A stretch of DNA of 64,000 bases from Flavobacterium terrae (GCF_900142035.1 NZ_FQZI01000002.1:186001-250000), one strand, 5' to 3'; positions 51,788 through 61,483 are shown, numbered from the stretch's first letter. Made by a program: numbers and translations. Notes: generated by a model not told the origin, from the sequence alone.

Positions 51788-51797
51788 ATAACATAAA

Positions 51798-51826
51798 AAA
51801 ACCAGCCATTTGGCTGGTTTTTTTTT
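51798..51826. terminator. Terminator of the sigma/anti-sigma unit
   Basis: The stem AAACCAGCC / GGCTGGTTT around ATTT is followed by a T-run. Confidence 0.85.
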
Positions 51827-51844
51827 ATATCTCTAATATTTTTT

Positions 51845-52003
51845 CTATTTCTTTTCTTTATTAAACTTTACCCATGCAGCAATGTACATGATAAGTGCTA
51901 TAAAATAAAATGCAATAGAAACATAAAGATTCTTTACAGTTTGTGCTAACAACAAAGCAGAAGTAGCAAATAAAAAGAAATGAAACGCTTTAAAACTTTG
52001 CAT
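51845..52003 (-). CDS. Small membrane protein, 52 residues, of unknown function
   Basis: An ATG at 52003, 1 bp downstream of the ftsY stop, opens a frame encoding MQSFKAFHFFLFATSALLLA and a second hydrophobic stretch (VSIAFYFIALIMYIAAWVKF), ending in KFNKEKK. Two transmembrane segments with a basic tail are clear. The gene is probably co-transcribed with ftsY. I do not recognise its family; no function is assigned. Confidence 0.7.
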   Translation of the reverse strand: MQSFKAFHFFLFATSALLLAQTVKNLYVSIAFYFIALIMYIAAWVKFNKEKK

Positions 52004-52004
52004 A

Positions 52005-52958
52005 TTATTTAAAGAATGAATCTACGAATTCGTATTTATTAAACACTTGAAGATCATTAATACCCTCTCCAACTCCAATATATTTTACTGGTATTTGAAA
52101 TTGATCTGAGATACCAATTACAACACCACCTTTTGCTGTACCATCTAATTTAGTAACTGCTAAACATGTTACTTCTGTAGCCGCAGTAAACTCTTTTGCT
52201 TGTTCAAAAGCATTTTGTCCAGTAGAACCATCAAGAACTAAAAGAACATCATGAGGAGCATCTTCAACTACTTTTTGCATTACACGTTTTACTTTAGTAA
52301 GCTCATTCATTAAACCTACTTTGTTGTGTAAACGTCCTGCAGTATCGATGATAACAACATCTGCATCTTGAGCAACAGCACTTTGTAAAGTATCAAAAGC
52401 TACCGAAGCAGGATCACTTCCCATTTGTTGTCTTACAATAGGCACTCCTACTCTATCAGCCCAAATTTGTAATTGATCAATTGCAGCTGCTCTAAAAGTA
52501 TCTGCCGCTCCTAAAACTACTTTATAACCTGATTTTTTAAACTGATTTGCCAATTTACCAATTGTAGTCGTTTTTCCAACTCCATTTACTCCAACAACCA
52601 TAATGACATATGGCTTTTTATTAGCTGGAATGGTAAATTCAGTTTCTTCACCAGAATTAGTTTCAGATAATAACCCTGCGATTTCTTCACGAAGTATTTG
52701 ATTTAGTTCTTCAGTTCCTAAATATTTATCTTTAGAAACTCTTTCTTCAATACGTTCAATAATTTTTAAAGTGGTATTAACCCCTACATCAGAAGTTACT
52801 AAAACTTCCTCTAAATTATCTAAAACTTCGTCGTCTACTTTTGATTTACCAGCTACAGCTTTAGTTAATTTTGACAAAAAAGAAGTACTTGATTTTTCAA
52901 GACCTTTGTCTAGTGTTTCCTTTTTTTCTGAAGAAAATAATCTTTTGAAAAAGCTCAT
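52005..52958 (-). CDS. ftsY: Signal recognition particle receptor FtsY
   Basis: Receives ribosome-SRP complexes at the membrane for co-translational insertion. 317 residues, with only a short N-terminal extension before the NG domain. GTPase motifs: G1 GVNGVGKTTT near 125, DTFRAAAIDQL near 155, DTAGR near 206 and TKLDGTAKGG near 270. The unit rpmB-rpmG-DUF4295-ftsY is a familiar Bacteroidota order and is seen here on the minus strand, though a terminator-like hairpin separates ftsY from the ribosomal genes. Confidence 0.95.
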   Translation of the reverse strand: MSFFKRLFSSEKKETLDKGLEKSSTSFLSKLTKAVAGKSKVDDEVLDNLEEVLVTSDVGVNTTLKIIERIEERVSKDKYLGTEELNQILREEIAGLLSETNSGEETEFTIPANKKPYVIMVVGVNGVGKTTTIGKLANQFKKSGYKVVLGAADTFRAAAIDQLQIWADRVGVPIVRQQMGSDPASVAFDTLQSAVAQDADVVIIDTAGRLHNKVGLMNELTKVKRVMQKVVEDAPHDVLLVLDGSTGQNAFEQAKEFTAATEVTCLAVTKLDGTAKGGVVIGISDQFQIPVKYIGVGEGINDLQVFNKYEFVDSFFK

Positions 52959-53072
52959 TTTAAATTATGAGTTATAAGTTATAAATTTTAAAAGTCTAAA
53001 AACCATTGTGAAAATCGTATTTAAAACACGATAAAATTAGGCTTCTAAACTATAGCAAATATAAAATAAAAA

Positions 53073-53096
53073 AGCTACTTCCCAATGAAAGTAGCT
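53073..53096 (-). terminator. Hairpin terminator after the DUF4295 gene
   Basis: AGCTACTT / AAGTAGCT form an 8-bp stem with an 8-base loop, and the minus strand continues with TTTTTTATTTT. It lies between the DUF4295 gene and ftsY. Confidence 0.75.
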
Positions 53097-53118
53097 CAGT
53101 TATATTGAATTGATAAAA

Positions 53119-53271
53119 TTATTTCTTTTTAAGAAATTCATCTACTTCTTCTGGAGACATAATAGCCTCAACAAAAGTGTAAGCACCAGTTTTTGGAGAT
53201 TTTACCATTTTGATAGCTTTTGATAATCTCTTAGAAGCTGTTTGTAATGTTGCAACGGTTTTCTTTGCCAT
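53119..53271 (-). CDS. DUF4295 small protein
   Basis: 50 residues from the ATG at 53271: AKKTVATLQTASKRLSKAIK near the start and VEAIMSPEEVDEFLKKK at the end. This basic small protein is the Bacteroidota DUF4295 family, which stands beside rpmG and ftsY; its function is not established. It follows rpmG by 41 bp on the same strand. Confidence 0.88.
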   Translation of the reverse strand: MAKKTVATLQTASKRLSKAIKMVKSPKTGAYTFVEAIMSPEEVDEFLKKK

Positions 53272-53312
53272 GACTTATACTATTTAATGAAGTATTGTAA
53301 AAAACTTCTAGA

Positions 53313-53495
53313 TTATTTAATTTCTTTATGAACAGTCACTCTTTTTAAGATAGGATTGAATTTTTTGATTTCTAATCTATCTGGAGTGTTTTTTTTGTTT
53401 TTAGTAGTGATGTAACGAGAAGTTCCTGCTACGCCAGAAGCTTTATGCTCAGTACATTCTAAAATTACCTGGATTCTATTACCTTTCTTTGCCAT
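53313..53495 (-). CDS. rpmG: 50S ribosomal protein L33
   Basis: 60 residues, starting [20 protein letters not shown] with [20 protein letters not shown] and [12 protein letters not shown], the standard bacterial L33. Only one Cys is present, so it lacks the zinc-binding CxxC pairs and is the C-minus form. It lies 27 bp after rpmB. Confidence 0.97.
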   Translation of the reverse strand: MAKKGNRIQVILECTEHKASGVAGTSRYITTKNKKNTPDRLEIKKFNPILKRVTVHKEIK

Positions 53496-53522
53496 TTTGC
53501 TATAAATTTATTAAGGAACAGA

Positions 53523-53759
53523 TTATTTAATAAATCCGTCTGCTTGCGCTTTTTTCAAAACTGCAGAAATTCCGTTCTTGTTAATCGTTTTAATTGTAGA
53601 AGCAGCTACTCTTAGAGTAATCCATCTGTCTTCTTCAGGAAGGTAAAAACGTTTTTTAACCAAGTTTACAGAGAATTTTCTCTTAGTCTTGTTCATAGCG
53701 TGAGAAACGTTATTTCCTACCATCGCTCTTTTTCCTGTAAGGTCACAAACTCTTGACAT
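53523..53759 (-). CDS. rpmB: 50S ribosomal protein L28
   Basis: 78 residues: [39 protein letters not shown] and [18 protein letters not shown] are the L28 signature. Its Cys content (one Cys) shows the zinc-free form. First gene of rpmB-rpmG-DUF4295. Confidence 0.98.
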   Translation of the reverse strand: MSRVCDLTGKRAMVGNNVSHAMNKTKRKFSVNLVKKRFYLPEEDRWITLRVAASTIKTINKNGISAVLKKAQADGFIK

Positions 53760-53827
53760 TATGCTTATCTTTTATCGTTATTCAAAATCAGGGTGCAAAG
53801 TAACAAAAAAGAAACCTTTTGTGCAAA

Positions 53828-55084
53828 CTATTTTTTGTAGTTTTTTAAAATTTCTTTGTAAACTAACTCTAATCCTTTATTTACCGCTCTATCTATGACT
53901 TTTTCGCGAGGTTGACCAAAGTTAAATTCCTCAGTAAAAACTTCTTTTGGCGTTGCTATGCTAATAAAAACTGTTCCAACTTCAGCATTAGAATCTCCTT
54001 TAAGCGGACCTGCGTTTCCTGTTACAGCGATTGCAAAATCTGTTTTAAATAACTTTTGCACACTTAGCGCCATAGCTTCAGCTATTTGAGTACTAACAAC
54101 AGAATATTCCTGAATTAATTGATTAGAAATCCCTAAAACATCTTCTTTCGCAACAGTCGCATAACTTACTACACTACCCCTAAAATAAGCAGATGCTCCT
54201 GAAACAGAGGTTAACACAGAAGCAATCTTACCTCCTGTACAACTTTCTGCAGTAGCTATTGTTAAATTTTCTTTTACCAAAAGCTTTCCTAAGACCACTT
54301 GTAATGTATCATCCTCTTCTAAACCTACGAGACAATCTTGAATTTGAGGCTCTAATAAAGCAATTTTTTCAGCTAAAACTTTTTCTAGCATATCTTCATC
54401 TTTACCTCTAGCAGTCATTCTTAAACGTACACTACCTGGACTTGGCAAATAAGCTAATTTAATGAAATCTGGCAGAGCATCTTCCCATTCCTCTATTCGT
54501 TCGGCTAACAGACTTTCACCAACTCCGTAAGTCAATAAAGTTTTATGAATTATAAAAGGACGATCGTATTTTTTAATTAGCCTAGGAATAACTTCATTTT
54601 CAATCAAATGTTTCATTTCGAAAGGAACACCCGGTAAAGAAACAAAGACTGTTCCTTCTTTTTCCATCCACATTCCAGGCGCAGTTCCAACTTGATTGAA
54701 CAAGACTTCACATTTTGATGGCACTAAAGCTTGATCTTTGTTTAGCTGTGTAATTGGACGTTTAAAATACTGCTCAATCAATTGAGTTACATGATTCAAA
54801 ACATCTTCATTAACCACTAACGTATCCTCAAAATATTCTGTTAATGTCTTTTTAGTTATGTCATCTTTTGTTGGCCCAAGACCACCAGTAATAATAACTA
54901 GATTAACTTTATTTTGGAGCTGTAAAAGTGTATCTAAAATATGTTTTTTATCATCCGAAATAGAAAGCATTTCATTAACTTCTATTCCAATTTGATTTAA
55001 AGATTTAGCAATAAAACTCGAATTAGTATCAACTATTTGACCTATTAAAATTTCATCACCGATGGTGACAACTGTTGCTTTCAT
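53828..55084 (-). CDS. cinA: CinA-family protein (competence/damage-inducible; nicotinamide-nucleotide amidase type)
   Basis: 418 residues, full-length two-domain CinA. The N-terminal MoCF-like (molybdopterin-binding) domain has [20 protein letters not shown] and [19 protein letters not shown]; the C-terminal CinA domain has [20 protein letters not shown] near residue 281 and [14 protein letters not shown] near 354. Family members can hydrolyse ADP-ribose and deamidate NMN in pyridine nucleotide recycling. Confidence 0.93.
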   Translation of the reverse strand: MKATVVTIGDEILIGQIVDTNSSFIAKSLNQIGIEVNEMLSISDDKKHILDTLLQLQNKVNLVIITGGLGPTKDDITKKTLTEYFEDTLVVNEDVLNHVTQLIEQYFKRPITQLNKDQALVPSKCEVLFNQVGTAPGMWMEKEGTVFVSLPGVPFEMKHLIENEVIPRLIKKYDRPFIIHKTLLTYGVGESLLAERIEEWEDALPDFIKLAYLPSPGSVRLRMTARGKDEDMLEKVLAEKIALLEPQIQDCLVGLEEDDTLQVVLGKLLVKENLTIATAESCTGGKIASVLTSVSGASAYFRGSVVSYATVAKEDVLGISNQLIQEYSVVSTQIAEAMALSVQKLFKTDFAIAVTGNAGPLKGDSNAEVGTVFISIATPKEVFTEEFNFGQPREKVIDRAVNKGLELVYKEILKNYKK

Positions 55085-55129
55085 TTTTATATAAATAGAA
55101 AGTGAAGTATTTAAAAACTAGCTTGGAAA

Positions 55130-55474
55130 TTATAAATTAAAATCTTTTTTCACCTCATCAAGTGCTGCGTCAACACGTTCTTTTAGGCTTTTATAAACTT
55201 CTTTAATTTCTTTCTTTTTTCCTTTATCTCTAGTCCATTGCTCTATTTGAAGTATCTCTTCTTTTGCAGAATCCATTCCCAACAAGTCTAAAGTTGGTTT
55301 TGTTTTATGAGCAAAACTGTATGCCTTAGCATAATCTTTTTCTTTGATACCCTCTCTCATCTCTTTGATATCTCCCGGTACCTCATCAACAAATAAATTT
55401 ATTATTTGCAATACAAAATCTTTGTCATCATCTGATATTGCGTAAACTTTTGCTAAATTATAATGTATTGCCAT
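55130..55474 (-). CDS. Histidine phosphotransfer (HPt) domain protein
   Basis: 114 residues. The HPt motif is AYSFAHKTKPTLDLLGM with the phospho-accepting His near residue 57. No sensor or response regulator gene lies nearby, so it is an orphan phosphorelay part or a signalling adaptor. It overlaps the FAH gene by 1 bp on the same strand. Confidence 0.8.
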   Translation of the reverse strand: MAIHYNLAKVYAISDDDKDFVLQIINLFVDEVPGDIKEMREGIKEKDYAKAYSFAHKTKPTLDLLGMDSAKEEILQIEQWTRDKGKKKEIKEVYKSLKERVDAALDEVKKDFNL

Positions 55475-56085
55475 TATTTTACTTGAATCTTAAATAATTG
55501 TTTTTCTTCAATAAACCCTTCCAAAACATCATCAGGACTAACTTTTGCTACTCCTGCTGGAGTTCCTGTAAAAATAATATCACCTGTTTTTAGTGTAAAA
55601 AATTCAGAAACATGAGCAATAATTTCATCTATTTTCCACAACATCATACTAGTGTTACCTTTTTGAACAGTCTCACCATTTTTGGTTAATTCAAAGTTAA
55701 TATTTTCTAGAGAATCAAACTCTTTTTTCGATAAAAAGTCACCTATTATCGCCGAACCGTCAAATGCCTTCGCTTTTTCCCACGGCAAGCCTTTCTCTTT
55801 TAATTTTGACTGTAAATCTCGGGCAGTAAAATCGATCCCTAAACCTATTTCATCATAATATTTATGGGCAAATTTAGCATCAATATACTTCCCTACTTTA
55901 TTTATTTTTACCAAAATCTCCACTTCATGATGCACATCATCACTAAACTCAGGAATGACAAATGGAAATTGCTTTGGTAAAATAGCAGTATCTGGCTTCA
56001 TAAAAATTACTGGCTCACTTGGTCTTTCATTATTTAATTCAGAAATGTGGTCAGCATAGTTACGACCTATACAGATTATTTTCAT
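55474..56085 (-). CDS. Fumarylacetoacetate hydrolase (FAH) family protein
   Basis: 203 residues of the short FAH type. Metal-binding acidic residues are visible in HHEVEILVKINKVG (near residue 62) and in GIDFTARDLQSKLKEKG, WEKAKAFDGSAIIGDFL and IIFTGTPAGVAKVSPDD. The family includes oxaloacetate decarboxylase/tautomerases and acylpyruvate hydrolases; the substrate is not fixed by sequence. Its stop overlaps the HPt gene start by 1 bp. Confidence 0.88.
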   Translation of the reverse strand: MKIICIGRNYADHISELNNERPSEPVIFMKPDTAILPKQFPFVIPEFSDDVHHEVEILVKINKVGKYIDAKFAHKYYDEIGLGIDFTARDLQSKLKEKGLPWEKAKAFDGSAIIGDFLSKKEFDSLENINFELTKNGETVQKGNTSMMLWKIDEIIAHVSEFFTLKTGDIIFTGTPAGVAKVSPDDVLEGFIEEKQLFKIQVK

Positions 56086-56156
56086 AATATTCAGTTCTTA
56101 GTTATTGGTTATAAACATTAACGAATTACAAAACGATCCGCTAACATTAAAACCAA

Positions 56157-56930
56157 CTACTGTTTTGTGTTCAGTTTTCTTAATTTAATACCAGTTAAAA
56201 CCTTTTTAGTATACAATGGAAAATCAGCATTTTGAATCCAACCAAAATATCCAGGTTCCTTCTCAAGCACTTCTTCTACTAATGCTCCTTTATGCTTTCC
56301 AAAAGTGAAAATTTCATTACCATCAGCATCTAAAGCTATAAAACCTGCAAAATCCACAAACTTTTTACGTGTCGTAAATTCAGACAATGATTTCATATCA
56401 TTTTCTAAATCCGGATAACGATCTAACTGAGCTTTAAGTATTTCATAAGTTGCTTCAGTATCTGCTGCTGCACTGTGGGCATTTTCTAAACTTTGTCCAC
56501 AATAAAACTTGTACGCAGCACTCAAAGTTCTTTCCTCCATTTTATGAAAGATGGTTTGCACATCAACAGAAACTCTGTTTTTCATGTCAAAATCAACCTC
56601 AGCTCGTAATAATTCTTCAGCTAATAAAGGAATATCAAAACGATCCGAATTGAATCCTGCCAAATCTGAATCTTTAATCATATTATGAATTTGAGACGCT
56701 AATTCCTTGAAAGTTGGTTCATTCGCAACCTTTTCATTAGTGATTCCGTGTACAGCAGTTGACTGTGGTGGAATGGGAATAGTCGGATTTACCAACCAAG
56801 TTTTACTTTCTTTATTTCCGTTGGGATATATTTTAACTATTGCAATTTCTACGATTCTGTCTCTTCCAACGTCGATTCCTGTAGTTTCTAAGTCAAAAAA
56901 ACAGATTGGTCTGTTTAGTTTTAATTCCAT
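56157..56930 (-). CDS. DnaQ-like 3'-5' exonuclease with C-terminal extension
   Basis: 257 residues from the ATG at 56930 (MELKLNRPICFFDLETTG); the ATG at 56969 would add 13 residues that do not fit the family. ExoI is FFDLETTGIDVGRDRI (Asp-x-Glu), ExoII is DLAGFNSDRFDIPLL, and ExoIII is NAHSAAADTEATYEIL, giving the DEDDh set. The C-terminal part (GFIALDADGNEIFTFGKHKG, then WIQNADFPLYTKKVL) resembles DUF3820-like tails. Probably acts in DNA repair or in RNA trimming. Confidence 0.88.
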   Translation of the reverse strand: MELKLNRPICFFDLETTGIDVGRDRIVEIAIVKIYPNGNKESKTWLVNPTIPIPPQSTAVHGITNEKVANEPTFKELASQIHNMIKDSDLAGFNSDRFDIPLLAEELLRAEVDFDMKNRVSVDVQTIFHKMEERTLSAAYKFYCGQSLENAHSAAADTEATYEILKAQLDRYPDLENDMKSLSEFTTRKKFVDFAGFIALDADGNEIFTFGKHKGALVEEVLEKEPGYFGWIQNADFPLYTKKVLTGIKLRKLNTKQ

Positions 56931-56958
56931 TTTATTTATTTGATAAGCAAATATAAAA

Positions 56959-56981
56959 AAACCACGCAATAAGCGTGGTTT
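56959..56981 (-). terminator. Terminator of the dehydrogenase E2 gene
   Basis: AAACCACGC / GCGTGGTTT form a 9-bp stem with a 5-base loop; on the minus strand a run of T follows. Confidence 0.8.
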
Positions 56982-56998
56982 TCAATTTATGATTTAGA

Positions 56999-58300
56999 CT
57001 AAATATCTCTATTAATATCCCAAGCTTCAAGATAATCAGCAACGCGTTTCACGAAACTTCCCCCCAAAGCTCCATCAACAACTCTGTGATCGTATGAGTG
57101 TGATAGGAACATTTTTTGGCGGATTCCAATAAAATCCCCTTCAGGAGTTTCAATAACTGCAGGTACTTTTCTAATAGCTCCTAAAGCTAAAATACCTACT
57201 TGTGGTTGGTTGATGATAGGCGTTCCGAAAACTGACCCAAAAGTACCAACGTTAGTAACTGTATAAGTTCCGCCTTGAGTATCGTCTGGTTTTAATTTTC
57301 CAGCTTTTGCACGGTTTCCTAAATCATTAACCGCTTTTGCCATTCCAACTAGATTTAATTGATCTGCGTTTTTAATTACAGGGACAATCAAGTTTCCATT
57401 TGGTAAAGCGGCAGCCATACCTAAGTTGATATTTTTCTTTTTAACAATATATTCTCCTTCTACTGAAATATTCATTCCAGGGAAATCTCTTAATGCTTTT
57501 GCAACAGCTTCCATAAAGATTGGAGTAAAAGTTAACTTCTCTCCTTCTCTCTTTTCGAAAGCGTTTTTCACCTTATCTCTCCATTTCACGATGTTTGTCA
57601 CATCAACTTCAATGAATGATTGAACGTGTGCAGATGTTTGTACTGATTCCACCATGTATTTTGAAATCAGCTTACGCATTCTGTCCATTTCAACTACTTC
57701 ATCAGCACCATTTACTGATACTGGAACTGCTTGCGTTGATGCTTGAACTGGAGCAGAAACTGATTTTGGAGCTTCAGCAACTGCCGTAGCAGGCTTACTA
57801 CCTCTATTTTTAATATAATTTAATAAATCTTCTTTATTTACACGGCCATCTTTACCTGAACCTTGAATCGATTCTAATTCAGCCAAAGAAACTCCTTCAG
57901 CTGCAGCAATATTTTTTACTAATGGAGAGAAAAACTTATCCGAACCTGAAAAATCTGCCGGAGCTGCAGTTTCTTTTGCTACTTCAACTGTTTTAGCAAC
58001 TTCTGCAACTGGAGTTGAAACCGTTTCTGCTTTTGGAGCTTCTGCTACAACAACACCACCTTCAGTTTCAATGATAGCAATTGTTTGACCAACTTGCACC
58101 ACATCATCTTTTTGGAATAATATTTCTACAAGTGTTCCAGATACTTCTGAAGGCACTTCACTATCTACTTTATCTGTAGCGATTTCAAGAACAGCTTCAT
58201 CTTGTTCTATTTTGTCACCAACATTTTTTAACCAGTTTGTTACGGTTGCTTCTGCAACGCTTTCTCCCATTTTGGGTAATTTCAATTCAAACTTTGCCAT
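56999..58300 (-). CDS. 2-oxoacid dehydrogenase complex E2 component (dihydrolipoamide acyltransferase)
   Basis: 433 residues. The N-terminal lipoyl domain has the lipoate-carrying Lys in EIATDKVDSEVPSE (near residue 43). An Ala/Pro-rich linker follows, then the E1/E3-binding domain (FFSPLVKNIAAAEGVSLAEL, then SGKDGRVNKEDLLNYIKN). The catalytic acyltransferase domain ends with SHSYDHRVVDGALGG (His-Asp catalytic pair). Which complex it serves (pyruvate, 2-oxoglutarate or branched-chain) is not settled here, since E1 and E3 genes are not adjacent. A -7 promoter (TAATTTTG, 58345-58338 on the minus strand) lies 37 bp upstream. Confidence 0.92.
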   Translation of the reverse strand: MAKFELKLPKMGESVAEATVTNWLKNVGDKIEQDEAVLEIATDKVDSEVPSEVSGTLVEILFQKDDVVQVGQTIAIIETEGGVVVAEAPKAETVSTPVAEVAKTVEVAKETAAPADFSGSDKFFSPLVKNIAAAEGVSLAELESIQGSGKDGRVNKEDLLNYIKNRGSKPATAVAEAPKSVSAPVQASTQAVPVSVNGADEVVEMDRMRKLISKYMVESVQTSAHVQSFIEVDVTNIVKWRDKVKNAFEKREGEKLTFTPIFMEAVAKALRDFPGMNISVEGEYIVKKKNINLGMAAALPNGNLIVPVIKNADQLNLVGMAKAVNDLGNRAKAGKLKPDDTQGGTYTVTNVGTFGSVFGTPIINQPQVGILALGAIRKVPAVIETPEGDFIGIRQKMFLSHSYDHRVVDGALGGSFVKRVADYLEAWDINRDI

Positions 58301-58337
58301 ATTTTTAAACTAAAGTTGTGTTTCCTTATTCGGTTTG

Positions 58338-58345
58338 CAAAATTA
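58338..58345 (-). promoter_or_regulatory. -7 promoter element of the E2 gene
   Basis: TAATTTTG (TAnnTTTG) on the minus strand, 37 bp before the start codon. Confidence 0.5.
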
Positions 58346-58372
58346 ACATTTTTTTGTTCGATTCACCACGAA

Positions 58373-59515
58373 TCAGTCAATTTTTGTTAAATTTATTACT
58401 TCACCTATATCGTTTGCGTTATTACTACCAATCATATAGTTCGTCGATTGTGGTATTATCTTAAAAGTATATCCTTTGTTTCTACTATTTTCAATAAAGG
58501 CGATTATATCTTTAAATGAATAACTATTGTTGTCTAAAACCACTTCTATGCTAGCAGACATTTCATAAAGATAATTATTATTCATTTTTTGAACTCTTGC
58601 ATGCTTATCAAAACATTCTTTAAAGCTATCTTCTTCGGAAATAAGCAAATACGAGCTCACATCTGCTTTATTCTCTTTTTGTTGATTCTTTTTAAACAAA
58701 ACAAAAAAGAAAATACCAATCTTCATAAAAAGATTAAAAAACCATGAGCCTCCAAAATGCTTTTTATAGAAAAACTGCATCGCTTCACTAAATCGTTTCA
58801 CATATTTTTCATCACGAACTGTACTTTCTCCTTTATAATGTATAACAGAAGTTTCGTGGAAATAATAATTTTTAAAACCTGCTTTTTGAACCAAATAACT
58901 CAAATCGATATCATCTGAATACATAAAACAGTTTTCATCAAAACCTCCTACTTGTAAGTATAAATCTTTCTTCATTACCATAAACGCACCCACAAGAATA
59001 TCAACTTCGCCCGATTCATCATCTTCCAAATGCTGTGCATAATACTTATTAAATAAAGGAGATTTTGGAAAGAATTTATATAAACCAAAAATTTTAGTCA
59101 GTGCCACCCAAGGTGTAGGCACACCACGCTTACATTCGGGAAGGAAATTGCCTGTTCCGTCGATGAGTTTACAACCAACAATACCTAAATCCGTTTTCGT
59201 TTGGGCAAACTGCAGTACTTTTTCAAAAGTATCTTCAGCAACAACAGTATCAGGATTTAAAATACATATATATTCGCCTTTAGCTTCAGCAACACCAATG
59301 TTATTTCCTTTTGGAAAGCCAAAATTCACCTTGTTCTCAATCAGTTTTACACCAGGAAATCGTTGTTTTATCATTTGGCAACTGTCGTCCTGAGAAAAAT
59401 TATCTACCACAATAATTTCTCCATCAATGTTTTGAAGTGCTTTTTGAACACTCAAAACGCATTGTTCTAAAAAGTATCGAACGTTGTAATTGAGAATGAT
59501 TACTGAAAGTTGCAT
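58373..59515 (-). CDS. Glycosyltransferase family 2 protein
   Basis: 380 residues. GT-A features: VIILNYNVRYFLEQCVLSVQ near the start, EIIVVDNFSQDDS (the Asp of the nucleotide-sugar site), YICILNPDTVVAEDTFEKVL, and a MKKDLYLQVGGFDENCFMYS segment. A hydrophobic segment near 265-285 (FFNLFMKIGIFFFVLF) suggests membrane association. Likely builds cell-surface polysaccharide or glycolipid; donor and acceptor are unknown. It is divergent from the ABC-F gene. Confidence 0.9.
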   Translation of the reverse strand: MQLSVIILNYNVRYFLEQCVLSVQKALQNIDGEIIVVDNFSQDDSCQMIKQRFPGVKLIENKVNFGFPKGNNIGVAEAKGEYICILNPDTVVAEDTFEKVLQFAQTKTDLGIVGCKLIDGTGNFLPECKRGVPTPWVALTKIFGLYKFFPKSPLFNKYYAQHLEDDESGEVDILVGAFMVMKKDLYLQVGGFDENCFMYSDDIDLSYLVQKAGFKNYYFHETSVIHYKGESTVRDEKYVKRFSEAMQFFYKKHFGGSWFFNLFMKIGIFFFVLFKKNQQKENKADVSSYLLISEEDSFKECFDKHARVQKMNNNYLYEMSASIEVVLDNNSYSFKDIIAFIENSRNKGYTFKIIPQSTNYMIGSNNANDIGEVINLTKID

Positions 59516-59584
59516 CTTGCGAAGATATATTTTAACTGCTAAAGTTGCAATCTTTCAAAGTGACAAAATTTAATTTCAAAAGAT

Positions 59585-59592
59585 TACTTTTG
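59585..59592 (+). promoter_or_regulatory. -7 promoter element of the ABC-F gene
   Basis: TACTTTTG (TAnnTTTG), 31 bp before the GTG start at 59624. Confidence 0.5.
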
Positions 59593-59623
59593 CAACTCAT
59601 AACATATAACTCATACTTAAAAA

Positions 59624-61483
59624 GTGAATTACCTTTCAGTCGAAAATATATCAAAATCATTTGGCGAACGCACTTTGTTCGAAAACATCTCATTCGGAAT
59701 TAACAAAGATCAAAAAATAGCCTTCATTGCCAAGAATGGTTCAGGAAAAACTTGTATCATGAAAATCCTTAATGGTGAAGACGAACCAGACACAGGACAA
59801 GTTGTAGTGCGCAAGGATATTAAAATGGCTTTTCTATCTCAGGATCATAATTTACAAGATGAATTAACTATTGAAGAAAGTATTTTCGCTTCTGATAATG
59901 AGATATTGAAAGTAATTGAGCGTTATGAAAAAGCATTAGAAAATCCAGAAGATGAAGAAGTTTACCAAAAAGCTTTTGATGATATGGACCGTCACAATGC
60001 TTGGGATTTTGAAACGCAATTCAAGCAGATTTTATTCAAACTAAAGCTAGAAGACTTTAAATTAAAAGTCAAAAATCTTTCGGGTGGACAAAAAAAGCGT
60101 CTTTCATTAGCTATTATATTAATCAATCGTCCTGATTTATTAATTCTTGACGAACCTACCAATCACTTGGATTTAGAAATGATTGAATGGTTGGAAAGTT
60201 ATTTCGCAAAAGAAAATATTACTTTGTTCATGGTGACACATGACCGTTTCTTCTTGGAACGTGTTTGTAACGAAATCATTGAACTTGACAACGGGAAATT
60301 ATACCAATACAAAGGAAATTACTCATATTATTTAGAAAAGAAAGAAGAAAGAATAACTTCAGAAAATGCTAGCATCGACAAAGCCAAAAACTTATTCGTA
60401 AAAGAATTGGAATGGATGCGTCGCCAGCCTAAAGCTCGTACTACCAAATCAAAATCACGCCAAGATGATTTTTACGTTATCAAAGAAAAAGCACAGAGTC
60501 GTCGTAAGGAAAATGTAGTTGAGCTTGAAATCAATATGGAGCGTATGGGTAGTAAAATTATCGAGCTTCATAAAATCTCTAAAAAATTCAAAGAAAAGGT
60601 CATACTTGATAATTTTAGTTATGACTTTCAACGTGGTGAACGAATTGGCATCATTGGAAAAAATGGAACAGGAAAATCAACTTTTTTGAACTTACTTACT
60701 GGAACTATTCCTTTAGATAGCGGAAAAGTAATCAAAGGGGATACAATTAAAATTGGTTACTATACTCAAAGTGGCATCGATCCTAAACCAGGTCAACGAG
60801 TTATTGACATTATTAAAGAGTACGGAGAATACATTCCGTTAGCAAAAGGTAGAATAATTTCGGCTTCACAATTATTAGAGCGTTTTTTATTTGATTCTAA
60901 AAAACAATACGATTACGTAGAAAAACTAAGTGGGGGTGAATTGAAACGTTTGTATTTATGTACCGTTTTAATTCAAAATCCAAACTTCTTGATTCTAGAT
61001 GAGCCAACTAACGATTTGGACATTGTGACTTTAAATGTACTTGAAAGCTTCTTGTTAGATTACCCCGGATGTCTTGTAGTAGTTTCTCACGACCGTTATT
61101 TTATGGACAAAATCGTTGATAATTTATTTGTTTTTAGAGGTCAAGGAGAAATTGAAAACTTCCCTGGAAATTATTCCGACTTTAGAGCTTATGAAGACAG
61201 TATCGAACCAGTAAAAGAAGAAGCGAAGGAAAAAGTAAACTGGAAACAAAACAATCCTACAACTTCTGGCTTATCATTCAACGAACAAAAGGAATTTCAG
61301 AAAATTGAGCGCGAAATCAAAGATTTAGAGCACAAGAAAAAGGAAATTGAAGCTTTATTTTCGGATGGAAAAGTAGCCGATGCAGATATTGAGAAAAAAG
61401 CTAACGAGTTACAAAACATCATCAAAAAGATGGAAGAAAAAGAAGAACGTTGGTTTGAGTTGAGCGCTAAGATGGAAGGGTAA
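59624..61483 (+). CDS. ABC-F family ATPase (two ATPase domains, Uup-like)
   Basis: 619 residues with no membrane part. First ATPase: Walker A AKNGSGKTCIM near residue 36, signature LSGGQKKRL near 150, Walker B LILDEPTNHLD. Second: GKNGTGKSTFL near 346, LSGGELKRL near 440, FLILDEPTNDLD near 463. The C-terminus (550-619) is a coiled coil (EQKEFQKIEREIKDLEHKKK), as in Uup-type proteins. ABC-F proteins bind ribosomes or help in DNA/ribosome maintenance. The GTG start follows the promoter at 59585. Confidence 0.92.
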   Translation: MNYLSVENISKSFGERTLFENISFGINKDQKIAFIAKNGSGKTCIMKILNGEDEPDTGQVVVRKDIKMAFLSQDHNLQDELTIEESIFASDNEILKVIERYEKALENPEDEEVYQKAFDDMDRHNAWDFETQFKQILFKLKLEDFKLKVKNLSGGQKKRLSLAIILINRPDLLILDEPTNHLDLEMIEWLESYFAKENITLFMVTHDRFFLERVCNEIIELDNGKLYQYKGNYSYYLEKKEERITSENASIDKAKNLFVKELEWMRRQPKARTTKSKSRQDDFYVIKEKAQSRRKENVVELEINMERMGSKIIELHKISKKFKEKVILDNFSYDFQRGERIGIIGKNGTGKSTFLNLLTGTIPLDSGKVIKGDTIKIGYYTQSGIDPKPGQRVIDIIKEYGEYIPLAKGRIISASQLLERFLFDSKKQYDYVEKLSGGELKRLYLCTVLIQNPNFLILDEPTNDLDIVTLNVLESFLLDYPGCLVVVSHDRYFMDKIVDNLFVFRGQGEIENFPGNYSDFRAYEDSIEPVKEEAKEKVNWKQNNPTTSGLSFNEQKEFQKIEREIKDLEHKKKEIEALFSDGKVADADIEKKANELQNIIKKMEEKEERWFELSAKMEG

